From Palsa-504 sp963835775 (GTDB taxonomy: Bacteria > Actinomycetota > Actinomycetes > Streptosporangiales > Streptosporangiaceae), in contig CAWIHB010000001.1 in the NCBI GenBank assembly GCA_963835775.1, positions 124,001 through 188,000 of the forward strand: 64,000 bases of DNA. Direction: 5' to 3'. Shown here in pieces: positions 34,244 through 42,438 of this stretch (position 1 is its first letter; each line of letters starts with the position of its first letter). The position numbers and the translations under genes were made by a program. The notes beneath the pieces were generated by a model, which worked only from the letters and a program-made list of their open reading frames with translations, did no database searches and had not been told where the DNA came from.

Positions 34244-34290
34244 GTGGCGGGCCGCCGTTACCCCGGTGGCCCGCCGCACGCTTTTCTTTT
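34244..34290 (+). terminator. Intrinsic terminator after acs
   Basis: A stem of about 10 bp (34244-34253 with 34268-34277, one G-T pair) with a 14-base loop is followed by CTTTTCTTTT at 34281-34290. It starts 12 bp after the acs stop. Confidence 0.75.
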
Positions 34291-34334
34291 GGCCGAACGG
34301 TTCGTGGCTCGTGCTCCCGGTCTCCCGCCGGCGC

Positions 34335-35130
34335 TCAGCCGGGCTGGCCGACCTCCACGGTCAGGTCGTCGTGCCGGAACGACAGGTAGCCGCTGACCGC
34401 GGCCGAGTCGCCCTCGGCCTGCGGGTAGGACCAGAACCGCGTCGGACAGCTTGCCGTCACCGGCGCGGACCGACCAGTAGGAGGCGGTGCCCTTGTAGGG
34501 GCAGTGGGTGTGCGTGTCGCTGGGTTCCAGCAGGTCCTGCCGGACGTCCTCGGCGGGGATGTAGAACCGGTTCGGCAGCCCGGTCTCGGACAGCAGCAGC
34601 GGCCTGGTGGTCTCGGCCAGCACGGTATCGCCGTGCCTGACCTGGACCGGACGCGAGGAACGGCGCACGTCGACCCGGTGGTAGGGGTCCCTGATGTGGC
34701 CCTCGACGCGTTCGTCCTCGTCATACCACTCGTCCATGGCGTTCCAGTAGAAGCCGGCGTAACCGCGCAGCCAGGCCGACTCGGCGTTCGGCTCCGGGTA
34801 GGACCAGACGGCGTTCTCCGCAACCTGGTCCCCGACGGTCACGGTCCAGTACGAAGCGGTGCCCTTGAACGGGCAGTAGGTGTGGTGCTCGGTGGGGGTG
34901 AGCAGGCCGGACCTGATGTCCTCGATCGGCACGTACACCTGGGGCAGCAGCCCGGTCTCGTGCAGCAGCATGGCCCGGGTGGTGTCGAACACCGTCTGGC
35001 CGCCGTAGGTGGCCCGCACCCGGCGCGGGAACTCCTGCATCAGCAGCTTGTGCGCGGGACCGTCGATCCGGTAGTTGACGGTGCCCGGCGCCCGGCCGGC
35101 CAGCGGCCCGGCGGAAAAAGTCAGCGACAT
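34335..35130 (-). pseudogene. Tandem DUF427 protein gene with a frameshift in the second domain
   Basis: The gene encodes two DUF427 domains in tandem. Each has a CP[FY]KGTASYW core: HHTYCPFKGTASYWTV in the first and HTHCPYKGTASYWSV in the second. The first domain ends with AVWSYPEPNAESAW. The second should repeat that pattern, but after KLSDAV the frame goes wrong. Removing one base near 34437 restores WSYPQAEGDSAAV and a natural end, GYLSFRHDDLTVEVGQPG, with its stop at 34335. As it stands, the frame runs on to 34258 as Arg/Gly-rich nonsense. Most of the protein is intact, so it may still be made with an altered tail, or the base may be a sequencing error. DUF427 function is unknown. Confidence 0.75.
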
Positions 35131-35238
35131 GTGCGCTCTCCTGGCAGATAGGTGACGCCTGGTGCAACCGGTCCCGGAGCCCCAGGATTCCGAACAGGAT
35201 GGCCGACAGGTCAGCAGCCGATGCCGGGGAACTACGGG

Positions 35239-35742
35239 CTAGAGGCTGGCGGGGGTGGTGAAGTCGAGCAGGCGGGCCTGGCCGGGCGCGAGGCCGGGCC
35301 AGTCGCCGTCGAACTCCAGGACGGCGACGGCGGCCGTGGGGAAGCTGATCTCCTGGACACCCGGGCCGGCCAGGCTGCGGGCCAGGTCGGAGAGGTCCGG
35401 GTTGTGGCCGATCAGCAGCGCGCTGCGGCAGCCGGCGGGCAGTTCCCTGGCCAGGTAGAGCAGGGTCAGCTCGCTGGCCGCGTAGGCGCGCGGGTCGAAC
35501 CGGACCTCCGGCGACCTGCCGAGCTCGCGGGCCACCAGCTTCCAGGTCTGCCGGGTCCGGCGGGCGTCCGAGCACACCACGATCTCGGGCAGGTAGCCGT
35601 GATCGCGTAGCCAGCGGCCGATCAGGGGCGCGTCGTGCTTGCCGCGCCTGGCCAGCGGGCGGTCATGATCTGGCACGTCGTCCGGCCAGTCTGACTTGGC
35701 GTGCCTGAGCAGCATCAGCCGCCGGGTGGTGTCACTGGCCAT
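35239..35742 (-). CDS. SixA-type histidine phosphatase
   Basis: A 167-residue phosphatase of the histidine phosphatase superfamily. The catalytic motif is LMLLRHAKSDW at the N-terminus, with the phospho-accepting histidine in RHAKS. The second catalytic histidine is in LLIGHNPDL. It lacks the lid insertions of larger phosphoglycerate mutases, as expected for SixA-like enzymes, which can dephosphorylate histidine residues of signalling proteins. Its substrate here is unknown. It stands alone between the DUF427 gene and an uncharacterised gene. Confidence 0.85.
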   Translation of the reverse strand: MASDTTRRLMLLRHAKSDWPDDVPDHDRPLARRGKHDAPLIGRWLRDHGYLPEIVVCSDARRTRQTWKLVARELGRSPEVRFDPRAYAASELTLLYLARELPAGCRSALLIGHNPDLSDLARSLAGPGVQEISFPTAAVAVLEFDGDWPGLAPGQARLLDFTTPASL

Positions 35743-35773
35743 CCGACCAGCCTGCCATGGTCCGGGCGGGCGG

Positions 35774-36340
35774 TCAGAGCCAGCCCGCGCGAATGCCCAG
35801 CGGCTGGCCGTTGCCGCCGGATCCGGCCTGCACCGCGTCGCGCGGCGGGTGGCCCAGCTGCCCGGCCCGGACCTGCTCCAGCAGCCGGCCGGTGACCGCC
35901 ACGATCTCCGGGACGACGGCGCGCAGCTGTCCGGCGTCGTCCGGGCCGGCCGTATCGGCCGGGCACCCGGCCGAGGCCAGCAGCCCGTCCAGGTCGGCCA
36001 GCTGCTCGCCCACCCAGCCCAGCGGATCAGCCGACAGGTTCTTGACGAAGACCCGGCGGCCGGGATTCCATCCGGTGAAGGCCGGGTGGTGATGCGTGCG
36101 GTCGAAGCTGCCCGGCCGGCCGTCGACCGACTCGAGCAGGTCGGCCCGCCAGATCGGCTGGCCCACCTCGATGGGCTGGGCCGAGTAGATCGATCCCTTC
36201 AGCTCGCCCCGGCCGAGCACCCGCAGCTCGAGCCGGACCCCGTGCTCGGCGCCTTCCTGCCCCTTTCCCGGACGCGGATCCAGGAAGTACAGGTCGGCGA
36301 CCACCACGCCGACCCGCTCGAATCCGAACGCGTAAAGCAT
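35774..36340 (-). CDS. Conserved hypothetical protein
   Basis: A 188-residue soluble protein starting MLYAFGFERVGVVVADLYF. The N-terminal half looks like a compact beta-rich domain (VRLELRVLGRGELKGSIYSA). The C-terminal half is helical, ending with an Ala/Gly-rich tail. I do not recognise the family. The ATG at 36340 was preferred to the further ATG at 36379, because the residues between are basic and non-conserved looking. The minisatellite at 36402 lies in its upstream region, so repeat number could affect its promoter. Confidence 0.6.
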   Translation of the reverse strand: MLYAFGFERVGVVVADLYFLDPRPGKGQEGAEHGVRLELRVLGRGELKGSIYSAQPIEVGQPIWRADLLESVDGRPGSFDRTHHHPAFTGWNPGRRVFVKNLSADPLGWVGEQLADLDGLLASAGCPADTAGPDDAGQLRAVVPEIVAVTGRLLEQVRAGQLGHPPRDAVQAGSGGNGQPLGIRAGWL

Positions 36341-36401
36341 GACCGTCCCTTCCCTGACAATTTTCCGGCTTCGTCCCACTATGCTCCGCTGGCCGCTTCC
36401 G

Positions 36402-36573
36402 GGCTAGCACTGCCCCGGCTAGCACTGCCCGGCTAGCACTGCCCGGCTAGCACTGCCCGGCTAGCACTGCCCGGCTAGCACTGCCCGGCTAGCACTGCCC
36501 GGCTAGCACTGCCCCGGCTAGCACTGCCCCGGCTAGCACTGCCCCGGCTAGCACTGCCCGGCTAGCACTGCGA
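36402..36573. repeat. 14/15-bp minisatellite, 12 copies
   Basis: The unit gctagcactgcccg (or with one extra c) occurs twelve times in direct tandem, with spacings 15, 14, 14, 14, 14, 14, 14, 15, 15, 15 and 14. A degenerate thirteenth copy follows. Each unit contains the palindrome GCTAGC. It fills the gap between two divergent genes. Units have no unique spacers, so it is not CRISPR. Alternation of 14- and 15-bp blocks suggests expansion of two variants. Confidence 0.95.
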
Positions 36574-36589
36574 GGGCTAGGCTCAGGCT

Positions 36590-36811
36590 GTGCCGATGCT
36601 GACCAGGGTCCTGCTGGTGGCGGCGGGCGTCCTGATCGTGATCGCCGGGATCGTCTGGACGCTGCAGGGCCTGGGCTACGTCGGGGGCAGCTTCATGACC
36701 GGCGCGACCACCTGGGCCATCATCGGCCCGGTGACCGCCCTGGCCGGGCTGGTGCTGATCATGATCGGACTGTTCAGGCGTCGGATTCCGGGCGGACGCG
36801 GAGGAAATTGA
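36590..36811 (+). CDS. Small two-helix membrane protein
   Basis: A 73-residue protein made of two hydrophobic helices (LLVAAGVLIVIAGIVWTLQGL and IIGPVTALAGLVLIMIGLF) joined by a Gly-rich loop, with a basic C-terminus (FRRRIPGGRGGN). Such small proteins are common in actinobacteria, but this one has no known function. Both the GTG at 36590 and an ATG two codons later are possible starts. Its coding region overlaps the last 38 bp of the convergent MaoC pseudogene. Confidence 0.65.
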   Translation: MPMLTRVLLVAAGVLIVIAGIVWTLQGLGYVGGSFMTGATTWAIIGPVTALAGLVLIMIGLFRRRIPGGRGGN

Positions 36812-37255
36812 TCGAGGTTGCGCGCATGGCCGGGCGATCATCCTGATTGACCGCCTCGATCAGGGTCTTCACGATGCCGCGATCGGGCCTGCCTCTGCGA
36901 CCGCCGCGCCTCGGTCACCGTGGACTGGGCACGGAGCGTGTCCCCCGGCCGGACCGGTTCGGGCCACCGGATCTGGTCCAGACCGGGGCTGCCGAGGCTG
37001 TGCTGCCCAGACTGGCCTCGGCGGGCGGGAAGTGAGCCACGATCTGCCGCATCACCAGACCCGCCGTATGCCACCCGCTGGCGATCAATCCGCGGAACGG
37101 GCCGCGGGCCGCGGCCACCGGGTCGACGTGGAACGGCTTCGGATCGAAATCCTTGGCGAAAGAGACGATCTCATCTTGACTGACGCTGACGGTTCGCAGT
37201 CGTACGTGAGCCCTGGCTGGTAGTCGTCGAAGTACCTCGGGCGGCGATCGGTCAC
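36774..37255 (-). pseudogene. MaoC-family dehydratase with three frameshifts
   Basis: The full protein can be pieced together from different frames. From a GTG at 37255 it reads VTDRRPRYFDDYQPGLTYDC. Then, in a second frame, QDEIVSFAKDFDPKPFHVDP and GLIASGWHTAGLVMRQIVAH follow. A third segment reads GSPGLDQIRWPEPVRPGDTL and VTEARRS. The end is DRGIVKTLIEAVNQDDRPAM and RVRPESDA before the TGA at 36774. The hotdog-fold hydratase motif FDPKPFHVD is present. Three shifts in 480 bp mean the gene is dead rather than miscalled. It lies downstream of no related gene; a lost fatty-acid or CoA-ester pathway is possible. Confidence 0.8.
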
Positions 37256-37437
37256 GCTCTGAATTATCCCAGGGAAAGCCGGCGAACTTCTTACAGATCA
37301 CAAACGAGTTACAGAAATAACTCGGTTCGCCTGCGAGCCCGAGTTTGTTGCTGCCATGCTTCCGCAGACAGCACAGACCACCGGATAGCGAGTATAAACC
37401 GCACCGAACACAGGCAGTGACAGGCTCGCCGACGTAA

Positions 37438-37476
37438 CCCCCGAGCGGGGGACGGGTAGGCGGGCACGGAACCTAC
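37438..37476 (+). promoter_or_regulatory. Structured leader, possibly ydaO-type (c-di-AMP) riboswitch-like
   Basis: Two hairpins lie just before the LysM gene: CCCCC-GAGC-GGGGG at 37438-37451, and GTAGG with CCTAC at 37456-37476. The GAGCGGGGGAC stretch and a following TTGGGG resemble the conserved core of ydaO riboswitches, which often precede actinobacterial cell-wall hydrolase genes. However, the normal 3' half is absent and the start codon follows at once. The evidence is suggestive only. Confidence 0.3.
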
Positions 37477-37488
37477 TTGGGGAGTTCT

Positions 37489-38271
37489 GTGGATTCAGCC
37501 CACACGCACCGCCGCCCGCGGAAGATCCGGCGCTCGGGCAGGCACACCACACCGTCGCAGGTAGAGAAGGTGGCTGGAGCGGCAGGCAAGGCCGCTCCCG
37601 CGGTGGCCATCGCAGGCGCCCTGGTCGCGGCCGCACCGCAGGCAGCAAGCGCCGCGGTGACCACGCCAGCCGGGCCCGCCGCCGTGGCCGAGGTCGTGCA
37701 CACCGCCGCCCTGGTCAGTCACGACAAGCCGGCCGCCACCAGCCGTGCCTACACCGTCCAGCCGGGCGACACGCTTTCCGCGATCTCCAAGCGCTTCTAC
37801 GGCACCACCGCCGACTGGCCCGGGCTGGCCCGGGTGAACTCCTCCGTGGTGCACAACCCCAACGTCCTGTACATCGGCGAGAAGCTCCAGATCCCGTCCG
37901 ACCCGCCCGCCAACGCCGCGTCCTACTCGCCGAAGCACGCCAAGGCGGCCGTGCTCACCTCGTCGGCCACCAGGCTGAGCGGCACGCTCAGCTGCTCCGG
38001 GCTGGAGGCCCTGTGGGAGTCGGCCGGCGGCGCGAAGGGCGAGGCCTTCATGGCGGCCGAGATCGCCATGGCCGAGTCCGGCGGCAACCAGTACGCCCTC
38101 AGCCCCACCAATGACTACGGCTACTGGCAGATCAACGGCTCGCACGGCCCGTCGATGGCGACCTTCAACGCGTACGGGAACGCCCGGGCCGCGATTGCCA
38201 TCTCCGACGACGGCACGGACTGGGAACCGTGGACGACCTACGTCACGGGTGCCTACGAAGGCCGTTGCTAG
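37489..38271 (+). CDS. Secreted LysM / transglycosylase-like cell-wall protein
   Basis: A 260-residue exported protein. The N-terminus has many Arg/His, then a hydrophobic segment (AAPAVAIAGALVAAAPQAASA) acting as signal peptide. A LysM peptidoglycan-binding domain follows (YTVQPGDTLSAISKRFYGT up to LYIGEKLQIPSD). The C-terminal domain resembles a lysozyme-like transglycosylase: FMAAEIAMAESGGNQYALSP with catalytic-type glutamate, and NDYGYWQINGSHG. It probably cleaves peptidoglycan during growth or resuscitation. The GTG at 37489 has GGGGAG five bases upstream. Its stop overlaps the aldolase gene by 4 bp on the other strand. Confidence 0.85.
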   Translation: MDSAHTHRRPRKIRRSGRHTTPSQVEKVAGAAGKAAPAVAIAGALVAAAPQAASAAVTTPAGPAAVAEVVHTAALVSHDKPAATSRAYTVQPGDTLSAISKRFYGTTADWPGLARVNSSVVHNPNVLYIGEKLQIPSDPPANAASYSPKHAKAAVLTSSATRLSGTLSCSGLEALWESAGGAKGEAFMAAEIAMAESGGNQYALSPTNDYGYWQINGSHGPSMATFNAYGNARAAIAISDDGTDWEPWTTYVTGAYEGRC

Positions 38272-38948
38272 TCCCCGCCGCCCGCTGACCCCTCTGCCTC
38301 CGGCACCCGCTGTCCGTAGCCTGGCAGCCGGCCGGCGACCCGCTCGATCTCATCGGCCGGCAGCAGGCGCGGGGACCGTCCGGCACCCCCGGCGGTCAGG
38401 GCCCGCAGGTAAACCTCGCACAGCCATTCCAGGTAGCGGCTGGCCGTCAGGGCCGACTTCAGGTCGGCTCCGGTCGTCACGGCCCCGTGATTAGCCATCA
38501 GGCAGGCCGTCCGGCCGTGCAGCGCGGCCACCACGTGACCGGCCAGTTCGTCGGTCCCGTAGGTGGCGTACGGCGCCACCGCCACCGGGCCGCCGAACAT
38601 GGCCACGTAGTAGTGAATGGCCGGCAGCTCGTCGGCCAGCGTGGACAGGGCCGTGGCGGCCACCGAATGGGTGTGCACCACCGCCCCGGCCCCGGTCGCG
38701 GCGTAGACCGCCAGATGCAGCGGCAGTTCGGTGCTGGGCCGCAGCGGCGCGTCGACCGGTGCGCCGTCCAGCCGGTGCACGCCGACCAGCGCGGCGGTCA
38801 GCTCCGCGTAGTCCAGCCCGCTGGGCGAGACCGCCATCAGGTCGCCGGCCCGGACGCTCACGTTCCCCGCCGTCCCCACCACCAGCCCGGCCGCGGCCAG
38901 TTCCCGGCAGGTCCGGACTACGTCGTCTCGCGCTTGTTCGAGCAGCAT
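38268..38948 (-). CDS. Class II aldolase (AraD/FucA family)
   Basis: Zinc aldolase of 226 residues. The family marks are GTAGNVSVR for phosphate binding, STELPLHLAVY with the catalytic glutamate region, and the zinc histidines in VVHTHSVAAT plus a further NHGAV. It would cleave a sugar-1-phosphate to dihydroxyacetone phosphate and an aldehyde. The adjacent divergent mtnA makes a methylthioribulose- or deoxyribulose-phosphate aldolase role most likely, as in the DHAP shunt. Only 11 bp separate the two start codons. Fuculose- or ribulose-phosphate aldolase activity is the alternative. Confidence 0.82.
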   Translation of the reverse strand: MLLEQARDDVVRTCRELAAAGLVVGTAGNVSVRAGDLMAVSPSGLDYAELTAALVGVHRLDGAPVDAPLRPSTELPLHLAVYAATGAGAVVHTHSVAATALSTLADELPAIHYYVAMFGGPVAVAPYATYGTDELAGHVVAALHGRTACLMANHGAVTTGADLKSALTASRYLEWLCEVYLRALTAGGAGRSPRLLPADEIERVAGRLPGYGQRVPEAEGSAGGGD

Positions 38949-38959
38949 AGGTTCAAGGT

Positions 38960-39976
<1,017 letters not shown>

Positions 39977-39985
39977 GTTCCTAGG

Positions 39986-41380
39986 GTGGCAAGGGACAAC
40001 GCGGCCGGCCGGGCCCAGCAGGGGGCCAGCCGGGCCCAGCAGATGGCGGTGGCGGGGGCGATCGGCGGGGTGGCCGGCGCGGCGCTGGCCGCGCACCGCG
40101 GCCCGCGCGCGGTGCTGGCGGCGGCCCTGGCGGGCGCGGCCGGGCTGGCCGCGGCCGACGCGGTGGCCCGGACCCGGCAGCGGCCCGGGGAGATTCCCGC
40201 GCTCTGGTCGCGGATCCTGGCCAGCGGGGCCCTGGCCGCGCCCCTGGGCTGGGTGGCGGACCGGCTGACCGGCGCGGGCCCGGTGCCGGTGGCCACGGCG
40301 GCGGGCGCGGCCGCCGGGGCGCTCGGGCTGCGGCCGCAGAAGGTGCTGTTCGGGCCGGTGGCGGGGGCCGCGATCGGGCTGGGGCTGCGCGCCGCGGCCC
40401 GCCAGGCGCCGGTGCCGGGGGCGGTGGCCGCGGCGGCCGCGGTGACCGGCTACCGGCTGGCCGCGGCGCTGGTGTTCCGCGACCCGCAGCTGAGCCTGCT
40501 GGCCGAGCGGGTCAGCCCGCAGGAGGTCCCGTTCGTGGTGCCGCTGGCCAGCCAGACCCGGTACGTCGGCACCGGCTACGTCCAGACGCTGGCCCAGATC
40601 CTGGGCGGCCGGTACACGCCGGACGTGGCCGACATCGGCATCGTGGCCTCGCTTGACGAGCTGGCCGGCCCGTCCTTCGACCCGGCCGGGATCGACCCGC
40701 TGGTCCGCGAGTTCTACGAGCACACGACCAGGTTCGCGCTGGACATCGTGCCGGAGTGGCGGATGTGGGTGCGGCCCGGCTACCTGCTGTACCGGACGGC
40801 GCTGGCCCGGCCGCTGGGCCAGGCCAACGTGCCGATGAGCCAGCGGGAGGCCCAGCACGGGGTGCGCAGCCGGATCGACACCATCACCGGCCTGCCGGGC
40901 GGTGCGCCGACCGTACGCGGCTGGATCCGGTCCTACGCCGGCACCGGCGAGCCCATCTACGTGGGCATCTACACCACCTACCGGCACGAGGGCCGGGGCT
41001 ACGTCAGCGTCGGCTTCCCGCTGCCGCAGGCCAGCTTCACCGCCACGCTGGCGCCCGCCGCCCGGCCGGGCGCCGGGAATGGGCCCGGGAATGGGCCCGG
41101 GAATGGGCCCGGGAATGGGCAGGGCCTGGTGCTGGACAGCCGCAGCGACCTGGACCAGCCCGGCCACTACCTGACCTACATCGATCCGCAGACCGCAGAG
41201 CTGACCACCATGGCGGTGCGGGGCTTCGCCGAGCGGCTCGAGGTGTACGTGCAGGACGGCGATCTGCGGGCCGAGCATGCCTTCTGGGTGTTCGGCTTCC
41301 CGTTCCTGGTGCTGCACTACCGCATGCACCGTAAGCCGTCACCCGGCAGCTGTTTACCCGGCAGGCCGGCCGGGACCTGA
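39986..41380 (+). CDS. Conserved hypothetical membrane-associated protein
   Basis: A 464-residue protein of unknown function starting at a GTG at 39986, 9 bp after mtnA. The first 165 residues are very rich in Ala and Gly with several weak hydrophobic segments (QMAVAGAIGGVAGAALAAH, FGPVAGAAIGLGLRAAA). The rest is a soluble domain with many aromatic residues (YVGIYTTYRHEGRGYVSVGF, FWVFGFPFLVLHYRMH). Inside it a 12-bp repeat encodes GNGP four times. I know no enzymatic motif in it. Linkage to mtnA is probably only positional. Confidence 0.65.
   Translation: MARDNAAGRAQQGASRAQQMAVAGAIGGVAGAALAAHRGPRAVLAAALAGAAGLAAADAVARTRQRPGEIPALWSRILASGALAAPLGWVADRLTGAGPVPVATAAGAAAGALGLRPQKVLFGPVAGAAIGLGLRAAARQAPVPGAVAAAAAVTGYRLAAALVFRDPQLSLLAERVSPQEVPFVVPLASQTRYVGTGYVQTLAQILGGRYTPDVADIGIVASLDELAGPSFDPAGIDPLVREFYEHTTRFALDIVPEWRMWVRPGYLLYRTALARPLGQANVPMSQREAQHGVRSRIDTITGLPGGAPTVRGWIRSYAGTGEPIYVGIYTTYRHEGRGYVSVGFPLPQASFTATLAPAARPGAGNGPGNGPGNGPGNGQGLVLDSRSDLDQPGHYLTYIDPQTAELTTMAVRGFAERLEVYVQDGDLRAEHAFWVFGFPFLVLHYRMHRKPSPGSCLPGRPAGT
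41075..41122 (+). repeat. 12-bp tandem repeat (x4) encoding GNGP
   Basis: The unit gggaatgggccc is repeated four times (the last diverged) within the hypothetical gene at 39986, in frame, in a region that looks like a surface loop. Confidence 0.9.
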
Positions 41381-41403
41381 GGCCGAGCTGGAAATTCCGA
41401 TGC

Positions 41404-42288
41404 TCAGTTCTGCAGCGGGACCAGCTCACGTACGAAGCCGCCGGCGAAGGCGGCGAACGATTCGGGCTCGGCCGCCGGGCGGACGACGAACTTGCTCAGC
41501 CCGTGCTCGACGTACCGCTCGATCATGGACCGGGCCCCGTCCCAGCCGGCCGCGACCAGCGTCCCCGGGTCGGCTTCTGGCCGGCGACGGCGGACCGAGG
41601 CCAGCAGCGGGTCCGGGATGGCGCCGAACGCCACCGGCAGGCTGAGCCCGAAGTGATCCTGCTCCACGGCCCGCCCGGCGGCCGCCGCGGCCTGGTTGAT
41701 CGTCCCTACCGCCGCGCCGGCCTCGGCCGGGGTGAGCAGCGAGCCGAGCCAGCCGTCGGCCAGCCGTCCCACCCGGCGCAGCCCGGCCGGCGCCGAGCCG
41801 CCCAGCCAGATGTCCAGCGGCTTTTCCGGTAGCGGCGCGACGCTCGCGCCGGACACGCTGAAGTACGACCCTTCGAACGTCACCGCCGGCGAGGTGAGCA
41901 GCAGCCGCAGCAGGACCAGCGACTCGTCGAACACCGCGGCCCGCTGCCCGGCGGGCACCGGGAACAGGGCCCGCTCGTCGTCCCGGGCCGGCGCCAGCCC
42001 GAACACCGGCAGCACCCGGCGCGGCGCCAGCCCGGCCAGCGAGGCCAGTTGCTTGGCCACCAGCACCGGATGCCTTCCGGGCAGCACCGAGATGCCGGTG
42101 CCGGCCTTGAGCTTCCTGGTCCGCGACAGCGCGAAGGCCAGCCCGGTGAACGGCTCGACCAGCGGCGAGTAGACATTCTCCGGCAGCCACAGCGAGTCGA
42201 CCCCGTACTGCTCGAGGAGATCGACGGCCGCGGCGAACTGGCCGGGGGTTCCGGCCGGGCCCAGGGAAATTCCGATCCGCACCTTCAT
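41404..42288 (-). CDS. LLM-class (luciferase-like) flavin/F420 oxidoreductase
   Basis: A 294-residue TIM-barrel oxidoreductase that should use coenzyme F420 or FMN. It begins KVRIGISLGPAGTPGQFAAA. Other family parts are SLWLPENVYSPLVEPFTGLA, TGISVLPGRHPVLVAKQLAS and LDIWLGGSAPAGLRRVGRLA. F420 use is likely in actinobacteria but cannot be proven here. The substrate is unknown. It is convergent with the hypothetical gene at 39986 and divergent from the amidohydrolase gene. Confidence 0.85.
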   Translation of the reverse strand: MKVRIGISLGPAGTPGQFAAAVDLLEQYGVDSLWLPENVYSPLVEPFTGLAFALSRTRKLKAGTGISVLPGRHPVLVAKQLASLAGLAPRRVLPVFGLAPARDDERALFPVPAGQRAAVFDESLVLLRLLLTSPAVTFEGSYFSVSGASVAPLPEKPLDIWLGGSAPAGLRRVGRLADGWLGSLLTPAEAGAAVGTINQAAAAAGRAVEQDHFGLSLPVAFGAIPDPLLASVRRRRPEADPGTLVAAGWDGARSMIERYVEHGLSKFVVRPAAEPESFAAFAGGFVRELVPLQN

Positions 42289-42438
42289 GAGGTAATCCGA
42301 TCACAGTGCGGCCGGGCCGTTCGGTGCCTACCCACCATCACAGGCCAGTTAGACGTCGCCATGTAGCAGCTCATCCGAGGCCGTAGCTCCCGTGGTGGCT
42401 GGCGGCAACGTATTTCCGGCGCTGTTAGGGTGCGGGCT

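Noticed and set aside
36402..36573. Possible CRISPR array
   Set aside because: Repeat units are 14/15 bp and directly adjacent with no unique spacers, and no cas genes are present.
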